From the NCBI RefSeq assembly GCF_003544915.1, contig NZ_CP032097.1, forward strand, positions 1,612,001-1,676,000: DNA of 64,000 nt, in the 5' to 3' direction. Positions 8,151 to 17,496 of the stretch are shown here, in pieces (positions within the stretch are counted from its first letter, which is position 1; each line of letters starts with the position of its first letter). The notes under the pieces are model-generated. The model did not search any database and was not told where the DNA came from. It was given only the letters and a program-made list of their open reading frames with translations. The position numbers were made by a program, and so were the translations under genes. The stretch is from Arcobacter ellisii (GTDB lineage Bacteria; Campylobacterota; Campylobacteria; Campylobacterales; Arcobacteraceae).

Positions 8151-9485
8151 TTAGATAAAAAACTGCCAGTAAACTAATGAAATAATTGTTACAGATAAAA
8201 TTGCTAATATATTTATTACAAAACCAAATTTAGCCATTTCTTTTACTTTAACAGCACCACTACTCATTGCAATTGCATTTGGAGGAGTTGCTATTGGAAG
8301 CATAAATGCATAACTTGCACAAATTGTTGCAACCATTAAAATCAAAGTCATATCTATATTTGCAACTTGTCCTAAAGAGTAAATAATTGGTAGTGCAATT
8401 GAAATTAAAGCTGTATTAGATGTAATTTCTGTTGTAAAAGTAATAAGTGTTGCAATCATTAAAATAAGTACAATAACTGGAAGATTTGTTAAAGATAACA
8501 TATAATTTGCAATTTCACTAGCTAATCCTGTTTTTGAAAATGCTGTTGCTATTGTAAATCCTGCACCAAATAAAAAAATGATTTCATAAGGAATTTTTTT
8601 AGCATCTTCCCACTCAATAAAACCTATTTTTGGTACAAACATCAATAAACCAAAACTTAGTAATATTGCCGTTTCATTTAATCCTAAACCTGAATAATAA
8701 GGTTCTATTTTTGAGTTTACCAATAATACAACTACTAAACCTAACAAAATATATAATAATCTTTTTTGGTCTTTTTGTAAAACTTCACTATGTTCAACAC
8801 TATTATCAAGTTTTACATCACTTAAACCTACAGATAAAAGTAATGGAATAATTATCAGCATAACTAAAGCTAGCGGAGCTGTTAAAAATATCCATTGAAT
8901 AAAGGCAATTGGTTCAAGTGAGTGTTGTTGCATAAACCCTAATAATATAAGATTTGGTGGAGTTCCAATTGGAGTTATAATTCCACCAATACTACATCCA
9001 TAAGCGATTGATAAAGCAAGTCTAGCTTTAAATTTTAAATCTTCTGTTAAAAATATTGCAATTGGAATAAGTAAAAGTGCAGTTGTTGAGTTTGATAAAA
9101 CTGAACTCAAAAGTGCAGAAGTAAATGCTAAAGAGAATATCATTCCTCTTGGAGTTTTAGGGAAAATTGTCAAAAGTTTATTTGAAATATATTTATGTAA
9201 ATCTATTTTTTGAGTAGCAATTGCTATCATAAATCCACCCATAAATAAAAATATTGTTGGATTTGAATAGTTGGCTGTAGCTGTTTTTACATCAATTAAT
9301 TCAAAAGCAGGAAATAAAATAATTGGTAATAAAGATACAACACCAATAGGTAAAGCTTCATTTGTCCATAATATTACAAGTAAAGCTATCAATGCTATTA
9401 AAATTGCATGTTGCGTTACAAAAAAGAAACTTGCAATAAAAAAGAATCCAAGTGAAACTAAAATAGAAATAAATATATTTTTCAA
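8151..9485 (-). CDS. SLC13/DASS family sodium:anion symporter
   Basis: A 444-residue polytopic inner-membrane protein of the divalent anion:sodium symporter family, which imports dicarboxylates, citrate or sulfate. Two SNT-type substrate/sodium signature hairpins are visible: SNSTTALLLIPIAI in the first half and SNTALISIALPI in the second, each beside a re-entrant region, as in VcINDY. The length and duplicated topology fit the family. The substrate cannot be read from sequence, and a C4-dicarboxylate is the usual guess. The start is TTG at 9485, preceded by GGAGAG at about 5 bases; no ATG or GTG sits near. mogA ends 11 bases upstream, so it may be the last gene of that operon. Confidence 0.86.
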   Translation of the reverse strand: MKNIFISILVSLGFFFIASFFFVTQHAILIALIALLVILWTNEALPIGVVSLLPIILFPAFELIDVKTATANYSNPTIFLFMGGFMIAIATQKIDLHKYISNKLLTIFPKTPRGMIFSLAFTSALLSSVLSNSTTALLLIPIAIFLTEDLKFKARLALSIAYGCSIGGIITPIGTPPNLILLGFMQQHSLEPIAFIQWIFLTAPLALVMLIIIPLLLSVGLSDVKLDNSVEHSEVLQKDQKRLLYILLGLVVVLLVNSKIEPYYSGLGLNETAILLSFGLLMFVPKIGFIEWEDAKKIPYEIIFLFGAGFTIATAFSKTGLASEIANYMLSLTNLPVIVLILMIATLITFTTEITSNTALISIALPIIYSLGQVANIDMTLILMVATICASYAFMLPIATPPNAIAMSSGAVKVKEMAKFGFVINILAILSVTIISLVYWQFFI

Positions 9486-9496
9486 ACTCTCTCCTT

Positions 9497-10033
9497 CTAT
9501 TTTTTGGGTCTAAAAGCTTTAATAACTTCTTCATTCACTTCTAAATATGGACCTTCCATTAAATCAATACAATAAGGAATTGCAGGGAAAACTGCATCTA
9601 AACACTCTTTTATAGATTTTGGTTTTCCTGGAAGATTTACTATTAAAGAACTTCCTCTTAATCCTGCTGTTTGTCTTGATAAAATTGCTGTTGGTACAAA
9701 TTTTAAAGACTCTGCACGCATAAGTTCTCCAAAACCAGGCATCATTCTATCACATACAGCTTCAGTTGCTTCTGGTGTTACATCACGTGCTGCAGGTCCT
9801 GTTCCACCAGTTGTTACTACTAAACAACATTTTTCATTATCTACTAAATCTTTCATTGTATCTTCAATTGTTTTTTGATCATCAGCAATACATCTATAAA
9901 CTGGTTCCCAAGAAGATTTTAAATAACTATTTAATGTATCAATAATAGCTTTTCCAGATAAATCTTCATATATTCCTGCACTTGCTCTATCACTTGCTGT
10001 TATTATTCCAATTTTTGCTATTTCTTTATTCAT
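9497..10033 (-). CDS. mogA: Molybdopterin adenylyltransferase MogA
   Basis: A 178-residue cytoplasmic enzyme that adenylates molybdopterin before molybdenum insertion, giving cofactor for nitrate, formate or other molybdoenzymes. The MoCF fold signature TTGGTGPAARD is at 74-84, followed by DVTPEAT; the N-terminal SDRASAG and the LPGKPKS segment also match MogA. Typical length. The ATG at 10033 overlaps the bioV stop by 4 bases, which suggests translational coupling. Confidence 0.94.
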   Translation of the reverse strand: MNKEIAKIGIITASDRASAGIYEDLSGKAIIDTLNSYLKSSWEPVYRCIADDQKTIEDTMKDLVDNEKCCLVVTTGGTGPAARDVTPEATEAVCDRMMPGFGELMRAESLKFVPTAILSRQTAGLRGSSLIVNLPGKPKSIKECLDAVFPAIPYCIDLMEGPYLEVNEEVIKAFRPKK

Positions 10034-10548
10034 AATAAATGTCCTTTCTCTTTTATATAATATATTGTTGCAAATTTTTGAAAAAACTCTTTTACTTTTA
10101 AAGAATCAATTATCTTATCATCAGCTCCTAAATAAACTTCAACAATAGTTCCTCTATCAACTAATTTTTGAAGTTTTTCTTCATCCCAAACATAAGTTAA
10201 AAGTTCTTCTAGTTCTTCAATTGTTCCTAGTTTAAAATATTTTGAAATATCTTTATTTGATGGATAGATTACATTATCCAAAAATGTTTGAACATAAGAG
10301 TTTGCATCTTTTTTAAAATACATAAGTTGTGTTCTTTTAAATTTTTCATCAAAATTTTGAAAAAATGCAGGAGAAAAGAGTTGAAGTTTATCAACTCTAT
10401 TTTGTATGTTTAAAGCTTCTTCAAAAGCCTTTATAGCTCCATAAGAAAAACCAGAAATTGTAAAATCATTTCTTATAATATATTCATCAAAAAGTTCTGA
10501 TTCTTCATAAAAACAAAAACCAGAAAAATAATTCTTAGAGGTTTTCAA
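10030..10548 (-). CDS. bioV: Pimelyl-ACP methyl ester esterase BioV
   Basis: A 172-residue small alpha/beta hydrolase. In Helicobacter BioV hydrolyses pimelyl-ACP methyl ester to free pimelyl-ACP, the role played by BioH elsewhere, feeding biotin synthesis. The nucleophile elbow GFSYG places Ser35, D143/D144 lie in GADDKIID, and His170 is in the terminal KGHLL, so the triad order is right. There is no signal peptide. The start is TTG at 10548, supported by GAGGT 8 bases upstream; it overlaps the end of the FtsH-like gene by 14 bases, and its own end overlaps mogA. No other biotin gene is in the window. Confidence 0.85.
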   Translation of the reverse strand: MKTSKNYFSGFCFYEESELFDEYIIRNDFTISGFSYGAIKAFEEALNIQNRVDKLQLFSPAFFQNFDEKFKRTQLMYFKKDANSYVQTFLDNVIYPSNKDISKYFKLGTIEELEELLTYVWDEEKLQKLVDRGTIVEVYLGADDKIIDSLKVKEFFQKFATIYYIKEKGHLL

Positions 10549-12004
10549 GGCTAATTACCTCATTTTTAAGCATTATCTCTTTTAATCTATTTATCTCTTC
10601 GATATTAGAAGAGAGTTCTGTTCTTAAATCATTTTTGATATTAGTTAAAAGTTCATCTACTGAATTTGCCATTTTATATTTTTTTACTATCTCATTTGCA
10701 GTTTTTTCAGCAGATTCTAAATCTTCTGAATTAATAGCAAATTTCTCTTTTTTGATAACTTCAACACCTATAAATCCAGATAAATCTCTTCTTATATTTT
10801 CACATAATTCATTATATGAAGGGAAAGTTGGATTTAATTTTTGAACACTCTCATCAAATAATGCAACTTTTGTTTTTGAAATAAATGCTTTACTAGCTTG
10901 ATAAATTGCTAAAATCTCTTTTTGTTTATCATCAAGTATTTTTAACTGTTTTTTACCAAATTCAAGTTTATTTTTTGCAACTTCAATATCATCATTATCT
11001 AAAATTTTTCTATTTGACTTAATCATATTTAAAAGCGCTTCATTTATTAGAGTTGCTAGTGCAGCTGAACTAAATCCTGCTGTTTCATTTACCAATTTTT
11101 CTATATTTATTTCATGATTTTTACCACTTAAATATAGTTCTAAAATTCTTTTTCTATCTTCAATGTTTGGTAAACCAACATGAACTCGTCTATCAAATCT
11201 TCCAGCTCTAAGTAGCGCATCATCTAAAACTTCTATTTTGTTTGTTGCAGCTATTACTATAACACCACTATCTCCATCAAATCCATCCATTTGAGTTAAA
11301 AGTTCATTTAATGTTGATTCTCTTTCGTCATTTGATTTTCCACTTCTCATCTTTCCAACAGCATCAATTTCATCTATAAATATGATTGCAGGAGCACTTT
11401 GTTTTGCTTTAGCAAAAAGTTCACGAACTTTTTTTGCACCCATTCCAACATAAATATGCACAAAACTAGCACCACTTTGATAAAAAAATGGGACATCAGC
11501 TTCTCCGGCAACTGCCCTTGCAATCAAAGTTTTTCCAACTCCTGGAGGTCCAACTAAAAGAACACCTTTTGGTAATTTAACACCATATTTAAGATATTTT
11601 TTTGGGTCATTTAAAAAATCAACTATCTCTTCAAGTTCTTCTTTTATCTCTTTAATTCCAGCAATATCTTTAAAAGTTACATTTGAAGTAACAGCTTGAA
11701 TATTTGAGTTTAAATCATCCGTAGAAATTTTAGCTTTACTTTTTGAAAGTTCATTTTCAAAAACACTATTTTCTTTTTTATTTCTATTTAAAAAAGCTTT
11801 TATTTTATCTTGTTTAAATTTCAAAAATAGTGCTAAAAAAAGAAGTACAAATAAAAAAATAATTCCTATATAATAAGAACTTCCTTGAATTATTGAACTA
11901 CTTTTATATAAAGTATAAACAAATAATATCAGCAAAACAACTGCTGATATCGCCATTAATTTTAGATTTTTATCTATATTTTTATCATTTGAATCTTGCA
12001 ACAT
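10535..12004 (-). CDS. FtsH-like membrane AAA ATPase lacking the protease motif
   Basis: A 489-residue protein with FtsH layout: two membrane helices (about 17-34 and 45-61), an AAA domain with Walker A GPPGVGKT near 150, Walker [10 protein letters not shown] near 210 and the SRH segment [19 protein letters not shown]. The C-terminal part still aligns with the FtsH M41 domain, but where FtsH has HEAGH this protein reads IYQASKAF (about 365-372), so both zinc histidines and the catalytic Glu are gone. It is predicted to be an ATP-driven unfoldase or chaperone without proteolysis, or a partner of true FtsH. I chose the ATG at 12004 because GGAG lies 10 bases upstream; an ATG at 12031 is inside mtaB with no binding site. 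It overlaps mtaB by 20 bases. Confidence 0.85.
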   Translation of the reverse strand: MLQDSNDKNIDKNLKLMAISAVVLLILFVYTLYKSSSIIQGSSYYIGIIFLFVLLFLALFLKFKQDKIKAFLNRNKKENSVFENELSKSKAKISTDDLNSNIQAVTSNVTFKDIAGIKEIKEELEEIVDFLNDPKKYLKYGVKLPKGVLLVGPPGVGKTLIARAVAGEADVPFFYQSGASFVHIYVGMGAKKVRELFAKAKQSAPAIIFIDEIDAVGKMRSGKSNDERESTLNELLTQMDGFDGDSGVIVIAATNKIEVLDDALLRAGRFDRRVHVGLPNIEDRKRILELYLSGKNHEINIEKLVNETAGFSSAALATLINEALLNMIKSNRKILDNDDIEVAKNKLEFGKKQLKILDDKQKEILAIYQASKAFISKTKVALFDESVQKLNPTFPSYNELCENIRRDLSGFIGVEVIKKEKFAINSEDLESAEKTANEIVKKYKMANSVDELLTNIKNDLRTELSSNIEEINRLKEIMLKNEVISLENL

Positions 12005-13253
12005 TTTTTTCAAGCTCCACTTTATAATCATCTAAGAAGACCCAATCTCCAACTAAATCAACTGGTGAATCAATTTCAATTTGATTAAAAAATTGGTCTA
12101 AACCAATATATTTACCATTTTTTACTGACTCAACTAAAACCTCTAAAGTTTTATTGTTTTCTCTTCTAAAATCATAATTTTTTTGCTCAATTATGCTAGT
12201 TAGTTCATTATATCTGATTTTTGCAATATCACCTTTTATTTCAGGCTTCATTGTTGCACTTGGTGTTCCATCTCTTTTTGAATAAGTAAAAGCATGAACA
12301 TGAGTTAAAGGAAATTTATGTAAATTTTCCATAGCCTCTTTCCAGATTTTTTCAGTTTCACCTGGATGTCCAACGATAAAGTCAGTTCCTAAAGCATAAC
12401 CATTATCCCTTAAAAACTCAAAGAGTTCTAAATCAGATAAAACTTTATTTCTTCTATTCATAATTTGTAACATCTCTTTTGAAGTGTGTTGAAGTGCAAT
12501 ATGAAGATGTTTTGCCATAAATGGCTCATTTATCAACTCTTTAAACTCATCATCAATTTGAATAGGTTCAATACTTCCCATTCTAATTCTTCTAACACCT
12601 TTAATCAAAGCCATTTTTTTAAGAAGTTTTGCAAGGCTTGTATGTTGTTTTTTTCCATAACTTCCAACATTTGTTCCCGTTAAAATAAATTCACCAAAAC
12701 CATTTGCTGCTAAAGTTGTAACTTGCTCTAAAATTTTATCTTCACTATAACTTCTTGCATCTCCCCTTACATAAGGAATAATACAATATGAACATCTAAA
12801 ATCACATCCTTCTTGGATTTTGATAAATGCCCTACTTTTACCAACAAACTCTTCAACTATTGTTTCATCAATATGAGTTAAATCACCTGCTTGAAAAAAT
12901 CTCTCTTCTTGAAGTAATAATTCATTGATTTTTTCTTTTTCAGAATGCCCAAATAAAGAGTCAACTTTATCCTCTTTAAAAAGTGTTTCACCCTTTGTCC
13001 AAACTCCACATCCTGTAAAAACAACTCTTGGAGTTTTTGGAAGTTTTTTTAAAGAGTTTATATAACCACGTGCTGTACTATCAGCACTATTTGTAACTGT
13101 ACAAGAGTTTATTACAACTACATCAGCATCTTTTTCTTCTTGTGTTACTTCAAAATCTTTTAAGTTACTCATCATAACTTGTGTATCAAATACATTTGTT
13201 CTACAACCAAAAGTTTTAAAATATACTTTTGGTTTATTTTGTGAAAAATTCAT
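11985..13253 (-). CDS. mtaB: tRNA t6A37 methylthiotransferase MtaB
   Basis: A 422-residue radical SAM enzyme that adds the methylthio group to t6A at tRNA position 37 (ms2t6A), stabilising decoding of ANN codons. The N-terminal methylthiotransferase domain has the auxiliary cluster cysteines C17, C51 and C82. The radical SAM motif CDFRCSYC supplies C150, C154 and C157, and a C-terminal TRAM-like region follows. The FGCRTN start and overall size favour MtaB over MiaB or RimO. The ATG at 13253 follows AGGAAAA at slightly long spacing. It sits between the MscS-like gene and the FtsH-like gene, an order I recall as conserved in H. pylori. Confidence 0.9.
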   Translation of the reverse strand: MNFSQNKPKVYFKTFGCRTNVFDTQVMMSNLKDFEVTQEEKDADVVVINSCTVTNSADSTARGYINSLKKLPKTPRVVFTGCGVWTKGETLFKEDKVDSLFGHSEKEKINELLLQEERFFQAGDLTHIDETIVEEFVGKSRAFIKIQEGCDFRCSYCIIPYVRGDARSYSEDKILEQVTTLAANGFGEFILTGTNVGSYGKKQHTSLAKLLKKMALIKGVRRIRMGSIEPIQIDDEFKELINEPFMAKHLHIALQHTSKEMLQIMNRRNKVLSDLELFEFLRDNGYALGTDFIVGHPGETEKIWKEAMENLHKFPLTHVHAFTYSKRDGTPSATMKPEIKGDIAKIRYNELTSIIEQKNYDFRRENNKTLEVLVESVKNGKYIGLDQFFNQIEIDSPVDLVGDWVFLDDYKVELEKNVARFK

Positions 13254-13269
13254 AAATATTTTTTCCTAA

Positions 13270-15015
13270 TTATCTTCTTATTATTTCATCTTCCAAATCT
13301 TTTGGAATTTTTTTGTTTTTCATTGCTGGACCATAAGCATTATCAGTTCTATTAATATTGATTTGTTGTGTTGGGTATGCAATATGAATATCATCTTCTT
13401 TCATAAATGCATCAAGTATCTCTGGACTTATCGTACTTCTTAAAACTAAAGCAGCATAAGAATTTGTCAAATACCAAGAAGAGATAACAATTCCTTGAGG
13501 TTCAACAAAAGTAAATACTCTAGGTTCAACTCCAGTTGCACGTAATTGATATTTATTTCGCATTTTAGAGAGTTGTTTTCTTGTGATATCTGTATAACCT
13601 TTTGAATAGTGTTTTAAAATATCCCTTGCAATTTTTTGAGCTTTTTTATGATTTGAATCAAAAGTAATTGTAATATCAATTCCATCCCAAACTGTTCTTA
13701 AACCTGAGTGTGTATAGTTTGAAATAAGCTCTGAAAAAATATAGTTATTTGGGATAAAGAAAATTCTTCCACTTCTTCTATTTACCATATAAGAAGTCAA
13801 AGTAATATCTTCTCTTATTGTTATTTTAAATAATGAGATATCTAAAACATCTCCAACCGTTTCAACTCCACCTTTAGTTACTTTTATTCTATCTCCTACT
13901 TGAATAGAACCTGATGTAACAATAACCATCCATCCAAAAATCGACATAAACCAATCTTTTAGAGCAATAGCAATACCAGCAGATGCAAATCCAAGGATTG
14001 TTACAAGATAAGAAACATTATCTATATAAGAAAATAAAACTACCATTACAATCAAAAATACTAAAGTAAAATTGATTATTTTATTTATCATATAATAGTT
14101 TTCATTTTGTGAAAAATATTTTTTAAGGGCAAGTTTTACCAAAAATGCAATAATTGATAAAATAATTATAATAGTAAATATAATAAATAATTTTTGAACT
14201 TGTTGTGAAACTTGGTTTTCTATTTCTAAAATTACTTGTTCAATTTTTCTTGTATAAACCTCTTCAGTAGTTGAAACAATATCTAAGACCATTGAAAAAT
14301 CTTTTTTCTGCTTATCTAAAAAAGTAATTTTATCTTTATATTCAGGTTTTGAATCAAGATTAAATAACTCTAAATAAATTACAAGCTCTTCTTCAAGTTT
14401 TGTTGTTAATAAATCAATTTCAGAATCTAAATTTTTAAACTGTTTTTTATTGTTTTCAAGTTTTTTGATTTGAGATAAAGCATTAATTATTCCAAATGGA
14501 TTTGTAATATTTTCATATTTTTCAATTTCAGGTGGATTTATTAAAGCTCCAATTGGAGAACCTTTATATTCAGCAATTAACTCTAATTCATTCTCTTTTA
14601 CACGAATTTTATTGTGTAACTGATAAACTTGTTCATCAGTAGTATTTGATTTCTTTTTTAAACTATCTTTTAGACTCTCAAGTTCAGTAGAAATCTTGCT
14701 ATATGATAAATAGTTAGAATATCTTTTTAATAAAATATTGTCTTTTAATTCAGCCTCAATTCTTGCAATTTTATCAAGCAAAATATTTATTTGAGCCATA
14801 TTTTGCATATTTAGCTCTTTTTGTTTTTGTTCTTGAATCTCTTGAATTCTTTTTTCTTCTTCAAGTTTTTGAGCTTCTATTGCTTTTTCTTTAATAATAT
14901 TTTGTTCAATTTTTTTAACTTCAGCTTTATCTTTTTTATCTATTACATTATCTGCTTCTTCAGCAAATGCAACAAAGCATAAACACAATAATAAAATTCC
15001 TAATTTTTTAATCAA
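13270..15015 (-). CDS. MscS-family mechanosensitive channel with long periplasmic coiled coil
   Basis: A 581-residue channel. A signal peptide (about residues 1-18, ending CFVAFA) is followed by a long Lys/Glu-rich coiled-coil region to about 270, three or so membrane helices, and the MscS pore/beta domain: the pore-lining glycine/alanine-rich helix GFASAGIAIALKDWF, then VGDRIKVTKGGVETVGDV in the beta domain and an alpha/beta C-terminus. Such MscS-like (MscK/YnaI-type) channels release solutes at hypo-osmotic shock. The start is TTG at 15015 with AAAGG 8 bases upstream. The stop of aroB is 1 base away, so the two are in one operon. Confidence 0.9.
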   Translation of the reverse strand: MIKKLGILLLCLCFVAFAEEADNVIDKKDKAEVKKIEQNIIKEKAIEAQKLEEEKRIQEIQEQKQKELNMQNMAQINILLDKIARIEAELKDNILLKRYSNYLSYSKISTELESLKDSLKKKSNTTDEQVYQLHNKIRVKENELELIAEYKGSPIGALINPPEIEKYENITNPFGIINALSQIKKLENNKKQFKNLDSEIDLLTTKLEEELVIYLELFNLDSKPEYKDKITFLDKQKKDFSMVLDIVSTTEEVYTRKIEQVILEIENQVSQQVQKLFIIFTIIIILSIIAFLVKLALKKYFSQNENYYMINKIINFTLVFLIVMVVLFSYIDNVSYLVTILGFASAGIAIALKDWFMSIFGWMVIVTSGSIQVGDRIKVTKGGVETVGDVLDISLFKITIREDITLTSYMVNRRSGRIFFIPNNYIFSELISNYTHSGLRTVWDGIDITITFDSNHKKAQKIARDILKHYSKGYTDITRKQLSKMRNKYQLRATGVEPRVFTFVEPQGIVISSWYLTNSYAALVLRSTISPEILDAFMKEDDIHIAYPTQQININRTDNAYGPAMKNKKIPKDLEDEIIRR

Positions 15016-15016
15016 T

Positions 15017-16051
15017 TTAAAAACCTTTTAATATTTCAATTACATCATTTTTCGTAACTTCATTAGTGATTTTACAACCACCAATACCAACAGGTAAAAT
15101 AAACTTGATTTTATTGTCCAACGACTTTTTATCTAAGAAAAAATGTTCATAAAATTCTTCTACATCTTTGATTTTATAAGTTGTTGGAATATCATATCTT
15201 TCAAGTAAATTTTTAACTCTTATCTCTTCATCTTTGCTCATAAAACCTAATTTTACAGCTAAAGCATTTGCCATACACATTCCAATTCCTACAGCTTCAC
15301 CATGTAAATAAGTTTTATAATTTGTCTCATTTTCAATAACATGACCGAAAGTGTGACCATAATTAAGTGCAGCCCTAATTCCTAACTCTTTTTCATCTTT
15401 TGAAACAACATCAGCTTTTGTTTCAACTGATTTTTTTATAGCTATTTGGATATTTTTATCATCTCTTAAATCATTAGTTTCAAGCCATTCAAAAAAATCT
15501 TTATTGAAAGTTACTGCCATTTTTACTATTTCTGCAACTCCGGCTCCAAACTCTCTTTTTGGTAAAGTTTTTAGCATACTTGGGTCTATATAAACAGCAA
15601 TTGGTTGATGAAAAGTTCCAACTAAATTTTTTCCAAATTTGTTGTTTATTCCAGTTTTTCCACCAACACTTGCATCTACTTGAGAAAGTAAAGTTGTTGG
15701 AATTTGTACAAAATCTATTCCTCTTTGATAAATTGAAGAAGCAAATCCAGTCATATCTCCAATTACTCCACCACCAAAGGCAACAAGTAAAGATTTTCTA
15801 TCTAATCTATGTGTAAAACAGTGAGCCAAAATTGCTTCAATTGTTTCCATTGTTTTATACTCTTCACCATCAGGAATTGTACAAACACTTAATTCACGAG
15901 CATTTAATTTTGATTTTAAATACTCTAAATGAAATCCACTAACTGTTGGATTTGTAACAATCACAACTTTTCTATCAAAATAGAGCTCTTTTAACTCTTC
16001 TATAAAAATATCGTATGAAGTATCGTGGGGTAAAGTTATATTAACAGTCAT
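15017..16051 (-). CDS. aroB: 3-dehydroquinate synthase AroB
   Basis: A 344-residue NAD- and zinc-dependent cytoplasmic enzyme that cyclises DAHP to 3-dehydroquinate, step two of the shikimate pathway. The nucleotide-binding segment GGGVIGDMTGF, the signature PTTLLSQVDASVGGKTGIN and the metal-site motifs (E in GAGVAEIVK, H in NYGHTFGH and YLHGEAV) are intact. I start it at the ATG at 16051, which has GGAT 6 bases upstream, rather than the TTG four codons earlier, which itself overlaps that binding site. It is first in a minus-strand operon that continues to mogA. Confidence 0.95.
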   Translation of the reverse strand: MTVNITLPHDTSYDIFIEELKELYFDRKVVIVTNPTVSGFHLEYLKSKLNARELSVCTIPDGEEYKTMETIEAILAHCFTHRLDRKSLLVAFGGGVIGDMTGFASSIYQRGIDFVQIPTTLLSQVDASVGGKTGINNKFGKNLVGTFHQPIAVYIDPSMLKTLPKREFGAGVAEIVKMAVTFNKDFFEWLETNDLRDDKNIQIAIKKSVETKADVVSKDEKELGIRAALNYGHTFGHVIENETNYKTYLHGEAVGIGMCMANALAVKLGFMSKDEEIRVKNLLERYDIPTTYKIKDVEEFYEHFFLDKKSLDNKIKFILPVGIGGCKITNEVTKNDVIEILKGF

Positions 16052-16142
16052 TTTTTTATCCAAATTATTTATTTAATAAGTATTTTATATTAGCTAAATA
16101 GAAGTTAAAGAAGCCTAAATTTGAAACTAATCTACTTTTAGA

Positions 16143-16148
16143 TATAAT
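16143..16148 (+). promoter_or_regulatory. -10 box (TATAAT) for the DEAD-box helicase gene
   Basis: A perfect TATAAT 29 bases before the proposed ATT start codon, leaving a short leader that contains the AAAAGGA ribosome binding site. This supports the frame's beginning near 16178. Confidence 0.5.
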
Positions 16149-16177
16149 CTAATAAAATTAAGATAAAAGGACTTCTT

Positions 16178-17485
16178 ATTAAAACTTTTACATCATTAAA
16201 CTTAGATGAAAAAATTATAAAAGCTTTACAAGATTTAGAGTACAAAGAAGCTACGGAAATACAAAAAAAAGCTATTCCAATTGCTCTTAAAAAAAGAGAT
16301 ATTTTAGCAGCTGCTCAAAGTGGTACTGGAAAAACAGCAGCATTTTTATTGCCTATTTTAGAAGATTTGATAGAGCAAAAACAAAAAAATGAATTACCAA
16401 TTTTAAGAGCTTTGATATTAGTTCCAACACGTGAACTAGCAACTCAAATAGCAAAGGCTGTTGATGATTTTGCAAAATATTTAAGTATCGAAAAACTTGC
16501 TGTTTTTGGTGGAGTTTCTTCAAAAGAGCAAGAAAGAAAAATAGCAAAGGGTATTGATATTTTAGTTGCAACATCAGGAAGATTGATGGAGCATATAAAA
16601 AACAAAAGTGTTGATTTATCAAGTGTTAATACAGTTGTAATTGATGAAGTTGATACTATGCTTGATATGGGATTTTTAGAAGATATTGAAAAAATCTTAC
16701 CAAATGTTGGACCACATAGACAAATTATGATGTTTTCAGCAACTATGAATCAAAATGTAAAAAAACTTGCAAAAGAGTTTTTAACAGACCCTGTTGTAAT
16801 TGAAGTAGCAAGTCAACGTTCAACTGTGAAAATCATTGAACAACAAATAGTTTTAGTAGATGAAGCAAAAAAAGCTGAACTATTATCATATTTAATTGGT
16901 TCAAAAAACTATTCACAAGTTTTAGTTTTTGTAAATATGAAAAAAGAGGCTGATGAATTAGTAGCTCATCTAAATCTTGATGGATTACCAGCAGAATGTA
17001 TTCACGGAGATGTAAGACAAACTGCAAGGGCTAAGGCTTTAAGAAAATTCAAATCTGGAGATATTAGAGTTTTGGTTGCAACTGATATTGCTGCAAGGGG
17101 AATTGATATAGAACTTTTACCTGTTGTTGTAAATTTTGCGTTACCTGAAACAATAGCTGATTATACTCATAGAATCGGAAGAACTGGACGAGCTGGAAAT
17201 GCTGGAACTGCAATTACACTTTTAAGTGTAAAAGATTATAAATTTATGATTGAAATTGAAAAAGAGTTAATTATAAATATTCCAAGAATTGAAATGGAAG
17301 GGTTTGAAACAACTGAAAAAAAACCAAGACTATTTAAAGCAAGACCAAAACAACTTAGCGTAAAAAAAGCTGAAGCGAAAAAAGTAGCTCAAAAAAGTGG
17401 GTTTTCAAAAACAAATGTAGCAAAAAAACCAGCTAAAAAGAAAAAAACAACAAAAAGAGATGATAATAGAAGTTTTAGAAAATAA
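16178..17485 (+). CDS. DEAD-box RNA helicase (RhlE-like), apparent ATT start
   Basis: A 435-residue ATP-dependent RNA helicase, likely in ribosome assembly or mRNA turnover. The Q motif with its upstream Phe (FTSLNL, then ATEIQKKAIP), motif I AQSGTGKT near 46-53, motif II as DEVD at 156-159 instead of DEAD, SAT, and motif VI HRIGRTGRAG are all present, ending in a Lys-rich tail. No ATG, GTG or TTG exists in frame before 16349, which would remove the Q motif and motif I. The frame opens behind AAAAGGACTTCTT with ATT at 16178-16180, 6 bases after the binding site, so I take ATT as the start codon. The 3' end abuts hemH with no gap. Confidence 0.86.
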   Translation: MKTFTSLNLDEKIIKALQDLEYKEATEIQKKAIPIALKKRDILAAAQSGTGKTAAFLLPILEDLIEQKQKNELPILRALILVPTRELATQIAKAVDDFAKYLSIEKLAVFGGVSSKEQERKIAKGIDILVATSGRLMEHIKNKSVDLSSVNTVVIDEVDTMLDMGFLEDIEKILPNVGPHRQIMMFSATMNQNVKKLAKEFLTDPVVIEVASQRSTVKIIEQQIVLVDEAKKAELLSYLIGSKNYSQVLVFVNMKKEADELVAHLNLDGLPAECIHGDVRQTARAKALRKFKSGDIRVLVATDIAARGIDIELLPVVVNFALPETIADYTHRIGRTGRAGNAGTAITLLSVKDYKFMIEIEKELIINIPRIEMEGFETTEKKPRLFKARPKQLSVKKAEAKKVAQKSGFSKTNVAKKPAKKKKTTKRDDNRSFRK

Positions 17486-17496
17486 CTAAAACTTCT
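17468..17496. terminator. Hairpin spanning the helicase / hemH stop codons
   Basis: AGAAGTTTTAG / CTAAAACTTCT form a perfect 11-bp stem. The 7-base loop holds the helicase stop, and the stem holds the hemH stop and final codons. It is the only sequence available between these zero-gap convergent genes. Confidence 0.6.

Noticed and set aside
16120-16349. Frameshifted or 5'-truncated helicase pseudogene
   Set aside because: The frame is open from before the ribosome binding site, all helicase motifs are present in order, and there is no internal stop. Only the start codon is unusual.
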